Both the position numbers and the translations under genes were made by a program. 40,690 nucleotides of DNA from NCBI GenBank assembly GCA_014610835.1, contig QQXM01000192.1:2593-43282 (forward strand), written 5' to 3'. Positions 8,527-15,770 of this stretch are shown piece by piece (position 1 is the stretch's first letter; every line of letters begins with the position of its first letter). This DNA is from Erysipelotrichaceae bacterium 7770_A6. Lineage in GTDB: Bacteria > Bacillota_I > Bacilli_A > Erysipelotrichales > Erysipelotrichaceae. Under the pieces are notes generated by a model. That model worked only from the letters and a program-made list of their open reading frames with translations. It searched no databases and was not told the origin of the DNA.

Positions 8527-9606
8527 ATGAAAACAATGGTGAATTATGTTTTAGAAACGCCACAGGCAATTCGTAAAATGATATCTGATACATCCAATAT
8601 AAGTGAAGTATTGGAGTATCTGATCAATCGTAAGATCGATCATATTTATGTTGTTGGTTCTGGAACAAGTTACTCTGCAGCTTTAACTTGCATTGACCCA
8701 TTGGAAACAATGCTTCATATTCCAGTGTATGCATATTGTGCAATGGAATTTGTAGATAACGTGAAAGTCATTGAAGAAAGTTCTTTGGTCATTGGTTTTT
8801 CACAGGCTGGACAATCTAATTCAACGATTCAGGCGTTAGATAAGGCAAGAAATCATGGGTGTCTTACAATTGTTGTTACGGCAGAAAATCCTTCACCAAT
8901 TGTTAAACATGCAGATGCCTGTTTGAAAATGGATATTGAAGAAGCAATTGGACCAAAAACAAAAGGATATTATTGTTCGACGGTTGAGGTGATCTTGTTA
9001 TTTGCACAGTTATTAAAATTTACAAACGTGATATCTCATACGGAATATGTTCGTATGATTTCTGAAATCTTAGATGTATTTGATGATTTTACAAACATTG
9101 TCAATAAAGCACAGGAGTGGTATCTAACATCAGAAATTCCATTTGATCAATATGACAATATCATTGTGATTGGATGTGATCAATGTGTTCCATCAGCACT
9201 AGAAGGTGCTTTGAAGATTCTTGAGACTGTGAAGTGCTGTGTGAGATATTATGAACTGGAAGAATTCATGCATGGAATTTATCATGCTATTGATGATAAG
9301 ACACTTGTCATTGCATTAGGCAATCAATCACGTCATCTTGATAGAATGATACGGTTACTGAAATACTTAAAAGAACATAAAAATGCTTGTTGTTTGTTGA
9401 TTACAGGAAGTGAAGCAGATATACTTTCTTTCAAATATTCATTTAAAGACAGCAATCCATATGTATCTTTCGAATATTTAGCTGTTTTACAGGTATTTGC
9501 TGAATGTATGATGAAACAGCGTGGAATGAATCTGAATGACCCTTCAGATCGCAATTTCCATAGATACATGAATAGTTATGTATATGAAGATGGTGAAGAA
9601 AAATGA
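8527..9606 (+). CDS. GlmS-like double-SIS sugar isomerase/deglycase (GfrE-like candidate)
   Basis: A 359-aa protein with two SIS domains and no glutaminase domain. First domain: YVVGSGTSYSAALT and GFSQAGQSNST; second: VIGCDQCVPSALEGALKILE and YELEEFMHGIYHAI, the pattern of the GlmS isomerase half. In gfr-type operons a GlmS-like protein (GfrE) acts beside an FrlB-like protein (GfrF) to deglycate glucoselysine-6-phosphate; the same pairing here supports, but does not prove, that role. ATG 8527 is preferred over TTG 8512 because GAGGA lies eight bases before it. It overlaps the next gene by ATGA. Confidence 0.78.
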   Translation: MKTMVNYVLETPQAIRKMISDTSNISEVLEYLINRKIDHIYVVGSGTSYSAALTCIDPLETMLHIPVYAYCAMEFVDNVKVIEESSLVIGFSQAGQSNSTIQALDKARNHGCLTIVVTAENPSPIVKHADACLKMDIEEAIGPKTKGYYCSTVEVILLFAQLLKFTNVISHTEYVRMISEILDVFDDFTNIVNKAQEWYLTSEIPFDQYDNIIVIGCDQCVPSALEGALKILETVKCCVRYYELEEFMHGIYHAIDDKTLVIALGNQSRHLDRMIRLLKYLKEHKNACCLLITGSEADILSFKYSFKDSNPYVSFEYLAVLQVFAECMMKQRGMNLNDPSDRNFHRYMNSYVYEDGEEK

Positions 9607-10151
9607 CTAGATTAAAAACAGGAGACACATTTCCGGATTTTCGGGTAACAGAAGCTTTTGCGGGGAACACAAGTATTGCTGAACTGATGAATCATAAACC
9701 AATGATGTTTGTGGTATTGCGCTATATTGGATGTACTGTCTGTAGATATGATGTGCATCTGTTGACACAGAGAATCAATGAATTTAAAGAGAAGGGTGTG
9801 AATGTTTGTGTAGTCATGCAGTCTACGAGTGAAAATGTGAAGCATGATTTAAATGGACAGACATTACCATTCCCATTGATTTGTGATTCTGATATGCATG
9901 TATACCAGTCATTAGACATTGCACCAGCTAATAGCATGGAAGAACTTGTTGGTGAAGACAGGGATGCATTAAAGGCAAAGGGTGATAAAGCAAAGGCATG
10001 TGGTTTTGTGCATGGTGTTTATGAAGGGAATGAGCAGCAGCTTCCAGCTTTCTTCTATGTAGATGGAAATGGAAAAGTATTAGTATCACATTATGCGAAA
10101 ACAATTGTTGATATGCCGTCCATTGATGAGATGCTGGCAATGATCATTTAA
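9603..10151 (+). CDS. Peroxiredoxin-like (AhpC/TSA family) protein
   Basis: Thioredoxin-fold protein of 182 aa. It opens like AhpC/TSA proteins (LKTGDTFPDFRVTEAF) and carries a CxxC centre in RYIGCTVCRYDVHLL, followed by the conserved VCVVMQST and LPFPLICDSD. This fits the peroxiredoxin-like/PRXL2 branch, which reduces peroxides or other disulfide substrates; the exact reductant is unknown. The start overlaps the SIS gene stop, so it belongs to the same mRNA. Confidence 0.82.
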   Translation: MTRLKTGDTFPDFRVTEAFAGNTSIAELMNHKPMMFVVLRYIGCTVCRYDVHLLTQRINEFKEKGVNVCVVMQSTSENVKHDLNGQTLPFPLICDSDMHVYQSLDIAPANSMEELVGEDRDALKAKGDKAKACGFVHGVYEGNEQQLPAFFYVDGNGKVLVSHYAKTIVDMPSIDEMLAMII

Positions 10152-10158
10152 AAATCGT

Positions 10159-10692
10159 ATGAAAATAGTAACTATTGCGTTGATTATATTTTTTGCTTCC
10201 TTTCTATACGCGGATGCGAAAAGAAAAGGATATGCGAAACAAGTACAGAATCAACTTGTTGAATTATTAAATCATAAGGAGTTTACTTCCTTTGAAAAAC
10301 AACTAAAAGATGCTGAAGAGCATGGTTATATTCAAGAATATAATGCAAATTATCTGAGAATGAATGCTTCTATTCTTCAAGATGATAGAAAAGCATTGGA
10401 TCATATTTTATTAAAGTTTGATGCCATGGGATTATCTGATGTACAGTGTTCTGCGGTGTATTCTAATATCATGATGTTTGCGGTGGAAAAGAAAGATAAG
10501 GAATTATTTAAAAGAGCATATTCTAATATCATGTCATTGAAAAAGAATGATCAGCTAAAAGATATGGCTACACTTGTATACAAAGTCTTTGTGACAATGG
10601 ATTCTTCTGTGAAAGATGAAATCCAGCAAAGATTGCGTAATGCATCCAGTGAAGAACAGATGTTTCTTACAAAGCTTCAAAAATTAATCTAA
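10159..10692 (+). CDS. Small membrane-anchored helical protein of unknown function
   Basis: No family recognised. The 177-aa product begins with a hydrophobic stretch (IVTIALIIFFASFLYA) just after a short basic end, which would act as a signal anchor; there is no lipobox cysteine. The rest is charged and probably all-helical, with tetratricopeptide-like spacing of aromatic and small residues, so it likely faces outside as a small helical repeat domain. It follows the peroxiredoxin gene by seven bases without a clear ribosome site and ends the operon before a strong terminator. Confidence 0.6.
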   Translation: MKIVTIALIIFFASFLYADAKRKGYAKQVQNQLVELLNHKEFTSFEKQLKDAEEHGYIQEYNANYLRMNASILQDDRKALDHILLKFDAMGLSDVQCSAVYSNIMMFAVEKKDKELFKRAYSNIMSLKKNDQLKDMATLVYKVFVTMDSSVKDEIQQRLRNASSEEQMFLTKLQKLI

Positions 10693-10702
10693 GAAATGTG
10701 TT

Positions 10703-10735
10703 AGAAGGTAATCACAGTGTGATAGCCTTCTTTTG
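10703..10735 (+). terminator. Terminator ending the sugar-amine operon
   Basis: A hairpin with arms AGAAGG/CCTTCT and inner ATCAC/GTGAT is followed by TTTTGTTT. It closes the region 1 transcript. Confidence 0.85.
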
Positions 10736-10762
10736 TTTATGTATCAAAAATCATCGTATAAT
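10733..10762 (+). promoter_or_regulatory. Probable promoter of the phosphofructokinase gene
   Basis: A perfect TATAAT at 10757-10762 lies 25 bases before the start codon. The -35 is weak (TTGTTT at 10733-10738, spacer 18) and overlaps the end of the preceding terminator. Confidence 0.6.
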
Positions 10763-10786
10763 GAATAAAAGAAAGAAGAATTTTAT

Positions 10787-11719
10787 ATGATCTATACAAT
10801 TACATTAAATCCAGCAATCGATTACTTTATCACATTGAATGAAACATTGTTGGTTGATGAAGTAAATCGAGGAAGTCATGAAATCTATAAGGCAGGTGGA
10901 AAGGGATTGAATGTTTCTAAGATCCTTAGTGTACTGAATATTCCATCTAAGGCAATTGCAGTACTTGGTGGTTTTACTGGTCAGTACATTCAGGATTCCT
11001 TTTCGAAAGATCCAAATATTGAAATGATTCCAATTCCAGTCGATGGAATGAATCGTATCAATATGAAAGCAAACTATGGGAAGAAGGCATTATGTATTAA
11101 TGGCAGTGGACCAGTCGTAAATGAATGTACTGTTCAGCTTCTATTAGATGAAATTGCAAAGATCAATGCAGATGATATTGTGATTATCTCTGGTTCTATG
11201 ATGCATGGATTTCCAGAAGATTTTGTAGTTACATTGGCTCAGGCAGTACATCAAAGAAATGCGAAAGTAGTAATTGATATGGAACAGATTACAATGGAAC
11301 AATTAAAAGAGTGCAGACCATATCTAATCAAACCTAATCTGTATGAATTACAACTGTTAATGAGGAATAATGAGATCAATGAATCAAATATTGAAGAATA
11401 TCTAAGAAAAGCAAATGTACTTGGAATAGAGAATATCCTTGTTTCTTTAGGTAAAGATGGTGCAGTATTATCCAATGCACAGGGGATTTATAAACTGGAG
11501 CAGCCTCGTACAGTACTTGTCAATAAGGTAGGTGCAGGGGATGCGATGCTTGCTTCCTTTATTGGAAAGCTGTCACAGGGATATTCCAGTGAAGAAGCAC
11601 TGCAGTGGGGTGGTGCAGCGGGAAATGCTACTGCAAGCAAACTGGAAGATATTACACTACGTGATATTGAAGGATATCTTTTGCAGATGAAGGTGAAGAA
11701 GGTTAAGGAATCAAATTGA
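10787..11719 (+). CDS. 1-phosphofructokinase (PfkB family, FruK/LacC type)
   Basis: PfkB sugar kinase of 310 aa that phosphorylates fructose-1-phosphate or tagatose-6-phosphate with ATP. The N-terminus IYTITLNPAIDYF and the loop KAGGKGLNVSKILS are typical of the FruK/LacC branch; the C-terminal NKVGAGDAMLASFIG holds the anion hole and the catalytic Asp. Length is normal. No fruR or EII-Fru gene is beside it, so it stands as a single-gene unit with its own TATAAT. FruK versus LacC cannot be decided from sequence alone. Confidence 0.87.
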   Translation: MIYTITLNPAIDYFITLNETLLVDEVNRGSHEIYKAGGKGLNVSKILSVLNIPSKAIAVLGGFTGQYIQDSFSKDPNIEMIPIPVDGMNRINMKANYGKKALCINGSGPVVNECTVQLLLDEIAKINADDIVIISGSMMHGFPEDFVVTLAQAVHQRNAKVVIDMEQITMEQLKECRPYLIKPNLYELQLLMRNNEINESNIEEYLRKANVLGIENILVSLGKDGAVLSNAQGIYKLEQPRTVLVNKVGAGDAMLASFIGKLSQGYSSEEALQWGGAAGNATASKLEDITLRDIEGYLLQMKVKKVKESN

Positions 11720-11770
11720 GATAGTTAGTGGAATGTATGAAATTATTAAAAGGAACAGCGTTGATACTAG

Positions 11771-12097
11771 CAGGAATGCTTTGAATCTATGATAAATGGT
11801 TTAGCAAATCATTTATTAGATAATCAACACTTTGCATCTTTAACATTGTCGATGATTGGAATTGAATCTGCATATCTTGATCCATCTATTCATGAAAAGT
11901 GTAAAGAAATATATATTTCCTGGCAGCAGTTATATGTTGATCAGTTCTTGAAGTTTGGATATGAAAAAGAAGAAGCAGTTGAAAGAGCGCAAAGTATCTT
12001 TGGTATTATCCATGGAGCATTGATTTCTTCCTGGATCAAACAGAGTAATGAAGATTTGCTGCTTGTAAAAAATACATTGAAGTACTTAATGAAGTGA
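11771..12097 (+). pseudogene. TetR/AcrR family regulator, 5'-truncated remnant
   Basis: From 11771 the frame reads ECFESMINGLANHLL and then a helical stretch typical of the ligand-binding C-terminal domain of TetR proteins, ending after GIIHGALISSWI and LLLVKNTLKYL. The DNA-binding N-terminal half (about 45-60 residues) is absent: an in-frame TAG lies at 11768 and no HTH-like frame is visible upstream. ATG 11789 could still yield a 102-aa fragment but it has no good ribosome site. Most likely a decayed regulator left by a deletion between pfkB and the helicase. Confidence 0.65.
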
Positions 12098-12098
12098 G

Positions 12099-12130
12099 AC
12101 AAGTATGTGATGATGCATGCTTGTTTTTTT
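12099..12130 (+). terminator. Terminator after the TetR remnant
   Basis: Arms ACAAG/CTTGT with an inner ATG/CAT pairing, then a run of eight T. It separates the remnant from the helicase promoter. Confidence 0.7.
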
Positions 12131-12141
12131 TGATAATCATT

Positions 12142-12147
12142 TATAAT
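12142..12147 (+). promoter_or_regulatory. -10 box placing the start site on the helicase ATG
   Basis: A perfect TATAAT ends seven bases before 12154, so transcription should begin at or next to A of the ATG at 12155. No ribosome site precedes that ATG. The -35 is poor. This looks like a leaderless mRNA. Confidence 0.5.
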
Positions 12148-12154
12148 ATTTGGT

Positions 12155-14269
12155 ATGAATGCTGATTTTTTATCTTTCTGCAAGAAATATGATATTCATT
12201 TAAATTCTCAACAGGCACAGGCTGTACAGGCGATTGATGAGAATGTTTTATTGCTGGCTGTTCCTGGTTCTGGAAAGACAACGGTTCTTGTCGCAAGACT
12301 TGGATACATGATTCTGGAAAAGCATATTGATCCTGAAAAAATATTAGCGATTACGTTTAATAAACAAGCTGCAGCAGAAATGAAACAACGTTTCTCATTG
12401 AAATTTGGAAGTGTACTGGCAAATCAAATTTCCTTTAAAACAATTAATTCACTTGCATATCAGATTTATTCACAATTTTGTTTTGATGTGCATTATCCAA
12501 AAAGAACGATTGATGAAAGAAGAGAAAAAGCAATCTTGAGAAATGTATATCAAAGTATTACAAAAGAATTTCCTGGTGAAAATGATATTCTGAATCTGCA
12601 AAGTGAAATTACATATGTGAAGAATATGAGACTTGATGCATCTCAAATTAAAGAATTAGAAGAGGATGATTCCTTTTTCACTAAGATGTTTGAAATGTAT
12701 GAGAAAGTGATGAAGGAACAAGGTTTAATGGATTTTAATGATCAGATGGTATTTGCGATATGGATCTTAGAGAATCGAAAGTATTATCGAGATTTGTGGT
12801 CACATAAGTATCAGTATATCTGTGTTGATGAAGCACAAGATACTTCTAAAATTCAACATGATATTATCAAGATTCTTTCTTTCAATAATCATTTATTCAT
12901 GGTAGGTGATGAAGATCAGAGTATCTATGGATTTCGTGCTGCGTATCCGCAGGCATTACTGTCATTTCAAAACGATCATGACAATGCAAAAGTGATTCGC
13001 ATGGAAACGAATTATCGTTCAACACCTGAAATTGTTATGAAGGCACAAGCTTTCATCTCTAAAAATAGAGATCGTTTTGAAAAGAATATGTGTGCGGATC
13101 GTCCATCTGGACAAGATGTTAAAGTAAGAATGGTCAAAGATCGTAGACCGCAATATGCATATATGATGAAGGTGCTGGAAAATGTGAATACTCAAACAGC
13201 TGTCTTGTATCGTGAAAATGACAGTGCTGTTCCACTAGTGGATCAATTGTTAAGAAAGAATATTCCGTTTTTTATGGCTGGAGCAAAAACAGATGTGTTT
13301 GGTGTTCCGTGTATTCGAGATATATTAGCTTTTATGAAATTGGCTTTGGATCCATATGATACAGATGCTTTTGACCGTGTTGCAAATAAAGGATATCTGT
13401 TTTTGAAAAAACAGGTGAAAGAACAAATTATTCTTGATTGCAGAACAAATGCCATATCTGTTTTTGAAGCTTTAGATAAGTATAAAGAAAAAGTATCGAT
13501 GAGTAATATCGAAGCATTTGAAGCTATGATCAATCGCTTATGCTATGCAAAAGTGAAAGATGCAATCTGGATTGCTTCCAATGATCGCTATAAGAAATAT
13601 GCGAAAGATATGAATATAGATCTCACAAAATTAGAAACATTGCGATATATTGCAGAAAGTGAAACGAGTATTTCTTCATTTTTAAATCGTATTGAATATT
13701 TAAGAGATATTATGAGAAATGGTGTGCATCCTGAATCTTCTAATATTACATTATCTACAGTGCATGCAAGTAAAGGTAAGGAATTTGATACAGTTTATTT
13801 GATTGATGTCTATGATGGCAAGTTTCCAGCAGTACAAGACAATGAAGAAATTCTATGCATGTCTAATCAACAATTGGAGCAGGAAGAAAGAAGATTGTTC
13901 TATGTTGCTTTGACGCGTGCAAAGAACAATCTGAATCTGATTAAAATGGAAAATAGATACAGTTCCTTCATACAAGAACTGTTTCCAAAACAAGAAAAGA
14001 CAGCAGTAACGTCTCCTCACCCTGTTAAGAAAATAGATCCAGAAGAAGCTGAAAGAAAAAGAGTAGAAGATTTTAATCTCAGAAAAGAAGAAATTCTTCC
14101 ACAGATTCATCAACAGGAAGAACCTGTATTTGATCATACAGGAGAGAGATGGTTTCAATGTGAAATATGTAAAAAAGTATTACCTAGGGAATATTTTTCT
14201 TCTTATGGTGGGATGAATCATATGAATTTAGGTGTGTGTCTTGAATGCAGAAAAAGTGGAAAAGGGTAA
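12155..14269 (+). CDS. UvrD/Rep-type superfamily 1 DNA helicase with C-terminal zinc-finger-like tail
   Basis: ATP-dependent 3'-5' helicase of 704 aa. Visible motifs: NSQQAQAVQAI (Q motif), Walker A VPGSGKTTVL near residues 36-45, motif II CVDEAQDTSKIQ, motif III VGDEDQSIYGFR, motif IV ETNYRST, motif V STVHASKGKEFD and motif VI FYVALTRAKNNL, so the ATPase core is intact. The last 40 residues hold two Cys pairs (CEICKKV and CLECRKS) that could bind zinc, which is not part of PcrA/UvrD. It is followed 22 bases later by vsr, a mismatch endonuclease gene, suggesting a DNA repair pair. Confidence 0.88.
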   Translation: MNADFLSFCKKYDIHLNSQQAQAVQAIDENVLLLAVPGSGKTTVLVARLGYMILEKHIDPEKILAITFNKQAAAEMKQRFSLKFGSVLANQISFKTINSLAYQIYSQFCFDVHYPKRTIDERREKAILRNVYQSITKEFPGENDILNLQSEITYVKNMRLDASQIKELEEDDSFFTKMFEMYEKVMKEQGLMDFNDQMVFAIWILENRKYYRDLWSHKYQYICVDEAQDTSKIQHDIIKILSFNNHLFMVGDEDQSIYGFRAAYPQALLSFQNDHDNAKVIRMETNYRSTPEIVMKAQAFISKNRDRFEKNMCADRPSGQDVKVRMVKDRRPQYAYMMKVLENVNTQTAVLYRENDSAVPLVDQLLRKNIPFFMAGAKTDVFGVPCIRDILAFMKLALDPYDTDAFDRVANKGYLFLKKQVKEQIILDCRTNAISVFEALDKYKEKVSMSNIEAFEAMINRLCYAKVKDAIWIASNDRYKKYAKDMNIDLTKLETLRYIAESETSISSFLNRIEYLRDIMRNGVHPESSNITLSTVHASKGKEFDTVYLIDVYDGKFPAVQDNEEILCMSNQQLEQEERRLFYVALTRAKNNLNLIKMENRYSSFIQELFPKQEKTAVTSPHPVKKIDPEEAERKRVEDFNLRKEEILPQIHQQEEPVFDHTGERWFQCEICKKVLPREYFSSYGGMNHMNLGVCLECRKSGKG

Positions 14270-14291
14270 ATAGATTCAGGAAGTTGCTGCT

Positions 14292-14710
14292 ATGGATAAA
14301 TTAACACAAGATAAACGAAGCTGGAATATGAGTGGAATCAAGGAAAAAGATACATCTATTGAAGTGGAAGTGAGAAAGTATCTTTTTCATCATGGATTCC
14401 GTTATAGAAAAAATGTGAAGGAACTGCCAGGCAAACCTGATATCGTTCTTTATAAATATCGTACTGTGATATTCATTAATGGTTGTTTTTGGCATCATCA
14501 TCCGCATTGTAGACTTGCATATATTCCAAAATCAAGAACTGCATATTGGATGAAAAAGTTTAATGACAATATGGACGAGATATTGAAAATCAGAAACAGC
14601 TGGAAAGCATGGATTACAAAGTAATTACAGTCTGGAAATGTGAGTTAAAAGATTGTTTTGATTATAGAATGCAGAAACTTGTGGAAGAAATTCTGGATGG
14701 ATCGTACTGA
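14292..14710 (+). pseudogene. vsr: Very short patch repair endonuclease (Vsr), frameshifted
   Basis: Vsr nicks T:G mismatches arising from deaminated 5-methylcytosine. The first frame (to 14624) has the Vsr core: MSGIKEKDTSIEVEVRK, GFRYRKNVKELPGKPDIVL and the catalytic region FINGCFWHHHPHC. At about 14594-14596 the normal continuation moves to another frame, KQLESMDYKVITVWKCEL onward, ending at TGA 14708. Restoring one A in the AGAAACAG stretch joins both parts into about 139 aa, the normal Vsr length. Ribosome site AGGAAG lies eight bases before ATG 14292. No cytosine-5 methyltransferase, the usual partner, is in the window, which may explain loss. A sequencing error in an A run is the alternative. 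Confidence 0.8.
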
Positions 14711-14766
14711 AAGTGTCATTTTTACACCATTAAATAAAAAACTAAGAATAAAAGATATAATTTCAA

Positions 14767-14795
14767 TTGTTAACTGGTAGATAAAAAAGTATAGT
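14767..14795 (+). promoter_or_regulatory. Promoter of the 115-aa unknown gene
   Basis: TTGTTA (14767-14772), 17-bp spacer, TATAGT (14790-14795). The predicted start site is about 14802, only two bases before ATG 14804, again implying a near-leaderless message. Confidence 0.6.
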
Positions 14796-14803
14796 GTATG
14801 TAT

Positions 14804-15151
14804 ATGAAAAATAAATATGAAGGAAAATCAATCATTGATATGCTGAAGGGAATTGGTGATTTCTCTAGTGAAGGTGATCCTGATGGATCTATGAAAGCTG
14901 CAGCGATTGAATATGCACAGGATATGGGTGTGGATATCAATAACAGGGATGCAATGATGGATTTATCATGTGCAGTAAATGATAAAACAACAGAGCTATT
15001 AAGACAGTGGAATGATTCAAAAGAACCAAAAGAGAATTCTGTTTTGTATAACATGTACAGAGATTATGAAATCATTGCACAGGGATTAATGTATTTGAAT
15101 TTTGAAAAAATCAGTGAAGATGCTGAGCAATTCGAAGAAGATTTTAAATGA
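14804..15151 (+). CDS. Acidic protein of unknown function
   Basis: Not recognised. The 115-aa product is acidic, soluble and probably helical, with GDFSSEGDPDGSMKAAAIEYA near the N-terminus and an acidic end (EDAEQFEEDF). No membrane span, Cys pair or known motif is visible. The start could also be ATG 14798; the promoter position favours 14804. It is a single gene between its own promoter and a terminator. Confidence 0.6.
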   Translation: MKNKYEGKSIIDMLKGIGDFSSEGDPDGSMKAAAIEYAQDMGVDINNRDAMMDLSCAVNDKTTELLRQWNDSKEPKENSVLYNMYRDYEIIAQGLMYLNFEKISEDAEQFEEDFK

Positions 15152-15154
15152 AGA

Positions 15155-15185
15155 GAAAGGAATGATATATTTCTTTCTTTTTCTT
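15155..15185 (+). terminator. Terminator after the 115-aa gene
   Basis: A 9-bp stem beginning GAAAG and ending CTTTC, with one G:T pair and a five-base loop, is followed by TTTTTCTT. Confidence 0.65.
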
Positions 15186-15247
15186 ATGCAGAATTAAAAA
15201 AATGCTAGAGTATAATTCTTGACTTCAATATAAAGAATATTCATTTC

Positions 15248-15472
15248 ATGGATCAAAAGACAAATCGAGCAGTGATTGGATACCATGCTGGTTTAAACAT
15301 CACCGTAATCATGCTTTTTATTAGAGGTGTATTACAGGTTACAGCAGCAGATACACTTTCTCATGGGATGGATGCTGCTATCTCTGGTATTGCAGGTATT
15401 GGACATCTTGTATTAGGTGTTTCTATGATTATGCTCTTATTAGCAATCAAGAAAAACTGTGAAGACGAATAA
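15248..15472 (+). CDS. Small two-span membrane protein of unknown function
   Basis: A 74-aa protein with two hydrophobic helices (about residues 16-35, LNITVIMLFIRGVLQV, and 45-68, SGIAGIGHLVLGVSMIML) and short charged ends (KKNCEDE). No family recognised. It has a TATAAT at 15211-15216, no strong ribosome site and an excellent terminator just after the stop, which supports a real single-gene unit. Confidence 0.55.
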   Translation: MDQKTNRAVIGYHAGLNITVIMLFIRGVLQVTAADTLSHGMDAAISGIAGIGHLVLGVSMIMLLLAIKKNCEDE

Positions 15473-15516
15473 AAAACAAGGCATGGTACATTTAAAATGT
15501 ACTATGCCTTGTTTTT
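15473..15516 (+). terminator. Strong, probably bidirectional terminator
   Basis: A long stem: AACAAGGCAT pairs with ATGCCTTGTT and inner GTACATTT with AAATGTAC. It has A-rich sequence before and T-rich sequence after, so it could work both ways, insulating the CRISPR locus from upstream genes. Confidence 0.85.
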
Positions 15517-15697
15517 ATGTTTATCAATTATTAAGAAAAGTATAAATATATTATTATAAAACAAAAATGTGTTTTTAGTGTCCTCAATATTGGACTGTAA
15601 AAATAGAATGCTGTGATAAACTTAATGAGAATGTAAAAAAGGATATTTTAAAAATATGGACAGTTCATAAAGCGGTTGAAATAGTAAATTTATTGAA

Positions 15698-15726
15698 TTG
15701 TGATTGGATAATGTAAGTTTTATAAT
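15698..15726 (+). promoter_or_regulatory. Promoter of the cas operon
   Basis: TTGTGA at 15698-15703, a 17-bp spacer and a perfect TATAAT at 15721-15726, 44 bases before the cas9 start. The rest of the 254-base gap since the terminator is very AT-rich with no gene I can support. Confidence 0.6.
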
Positions 15727-15770
15727 TTTAATTATTAAAATAACTCAAAAATAATTGAAGGGAGTTAGTT

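Noticed and set aside
15580-15717. Open stretch of about 46 codons upstream of cas9 (CPQYWTVKIECCDKLNEN onward)
   Set aside because: No start codon in frame, a stop directly before it, no ribosome site and no family I recognise; possibly a remnant but not supported as a gene.
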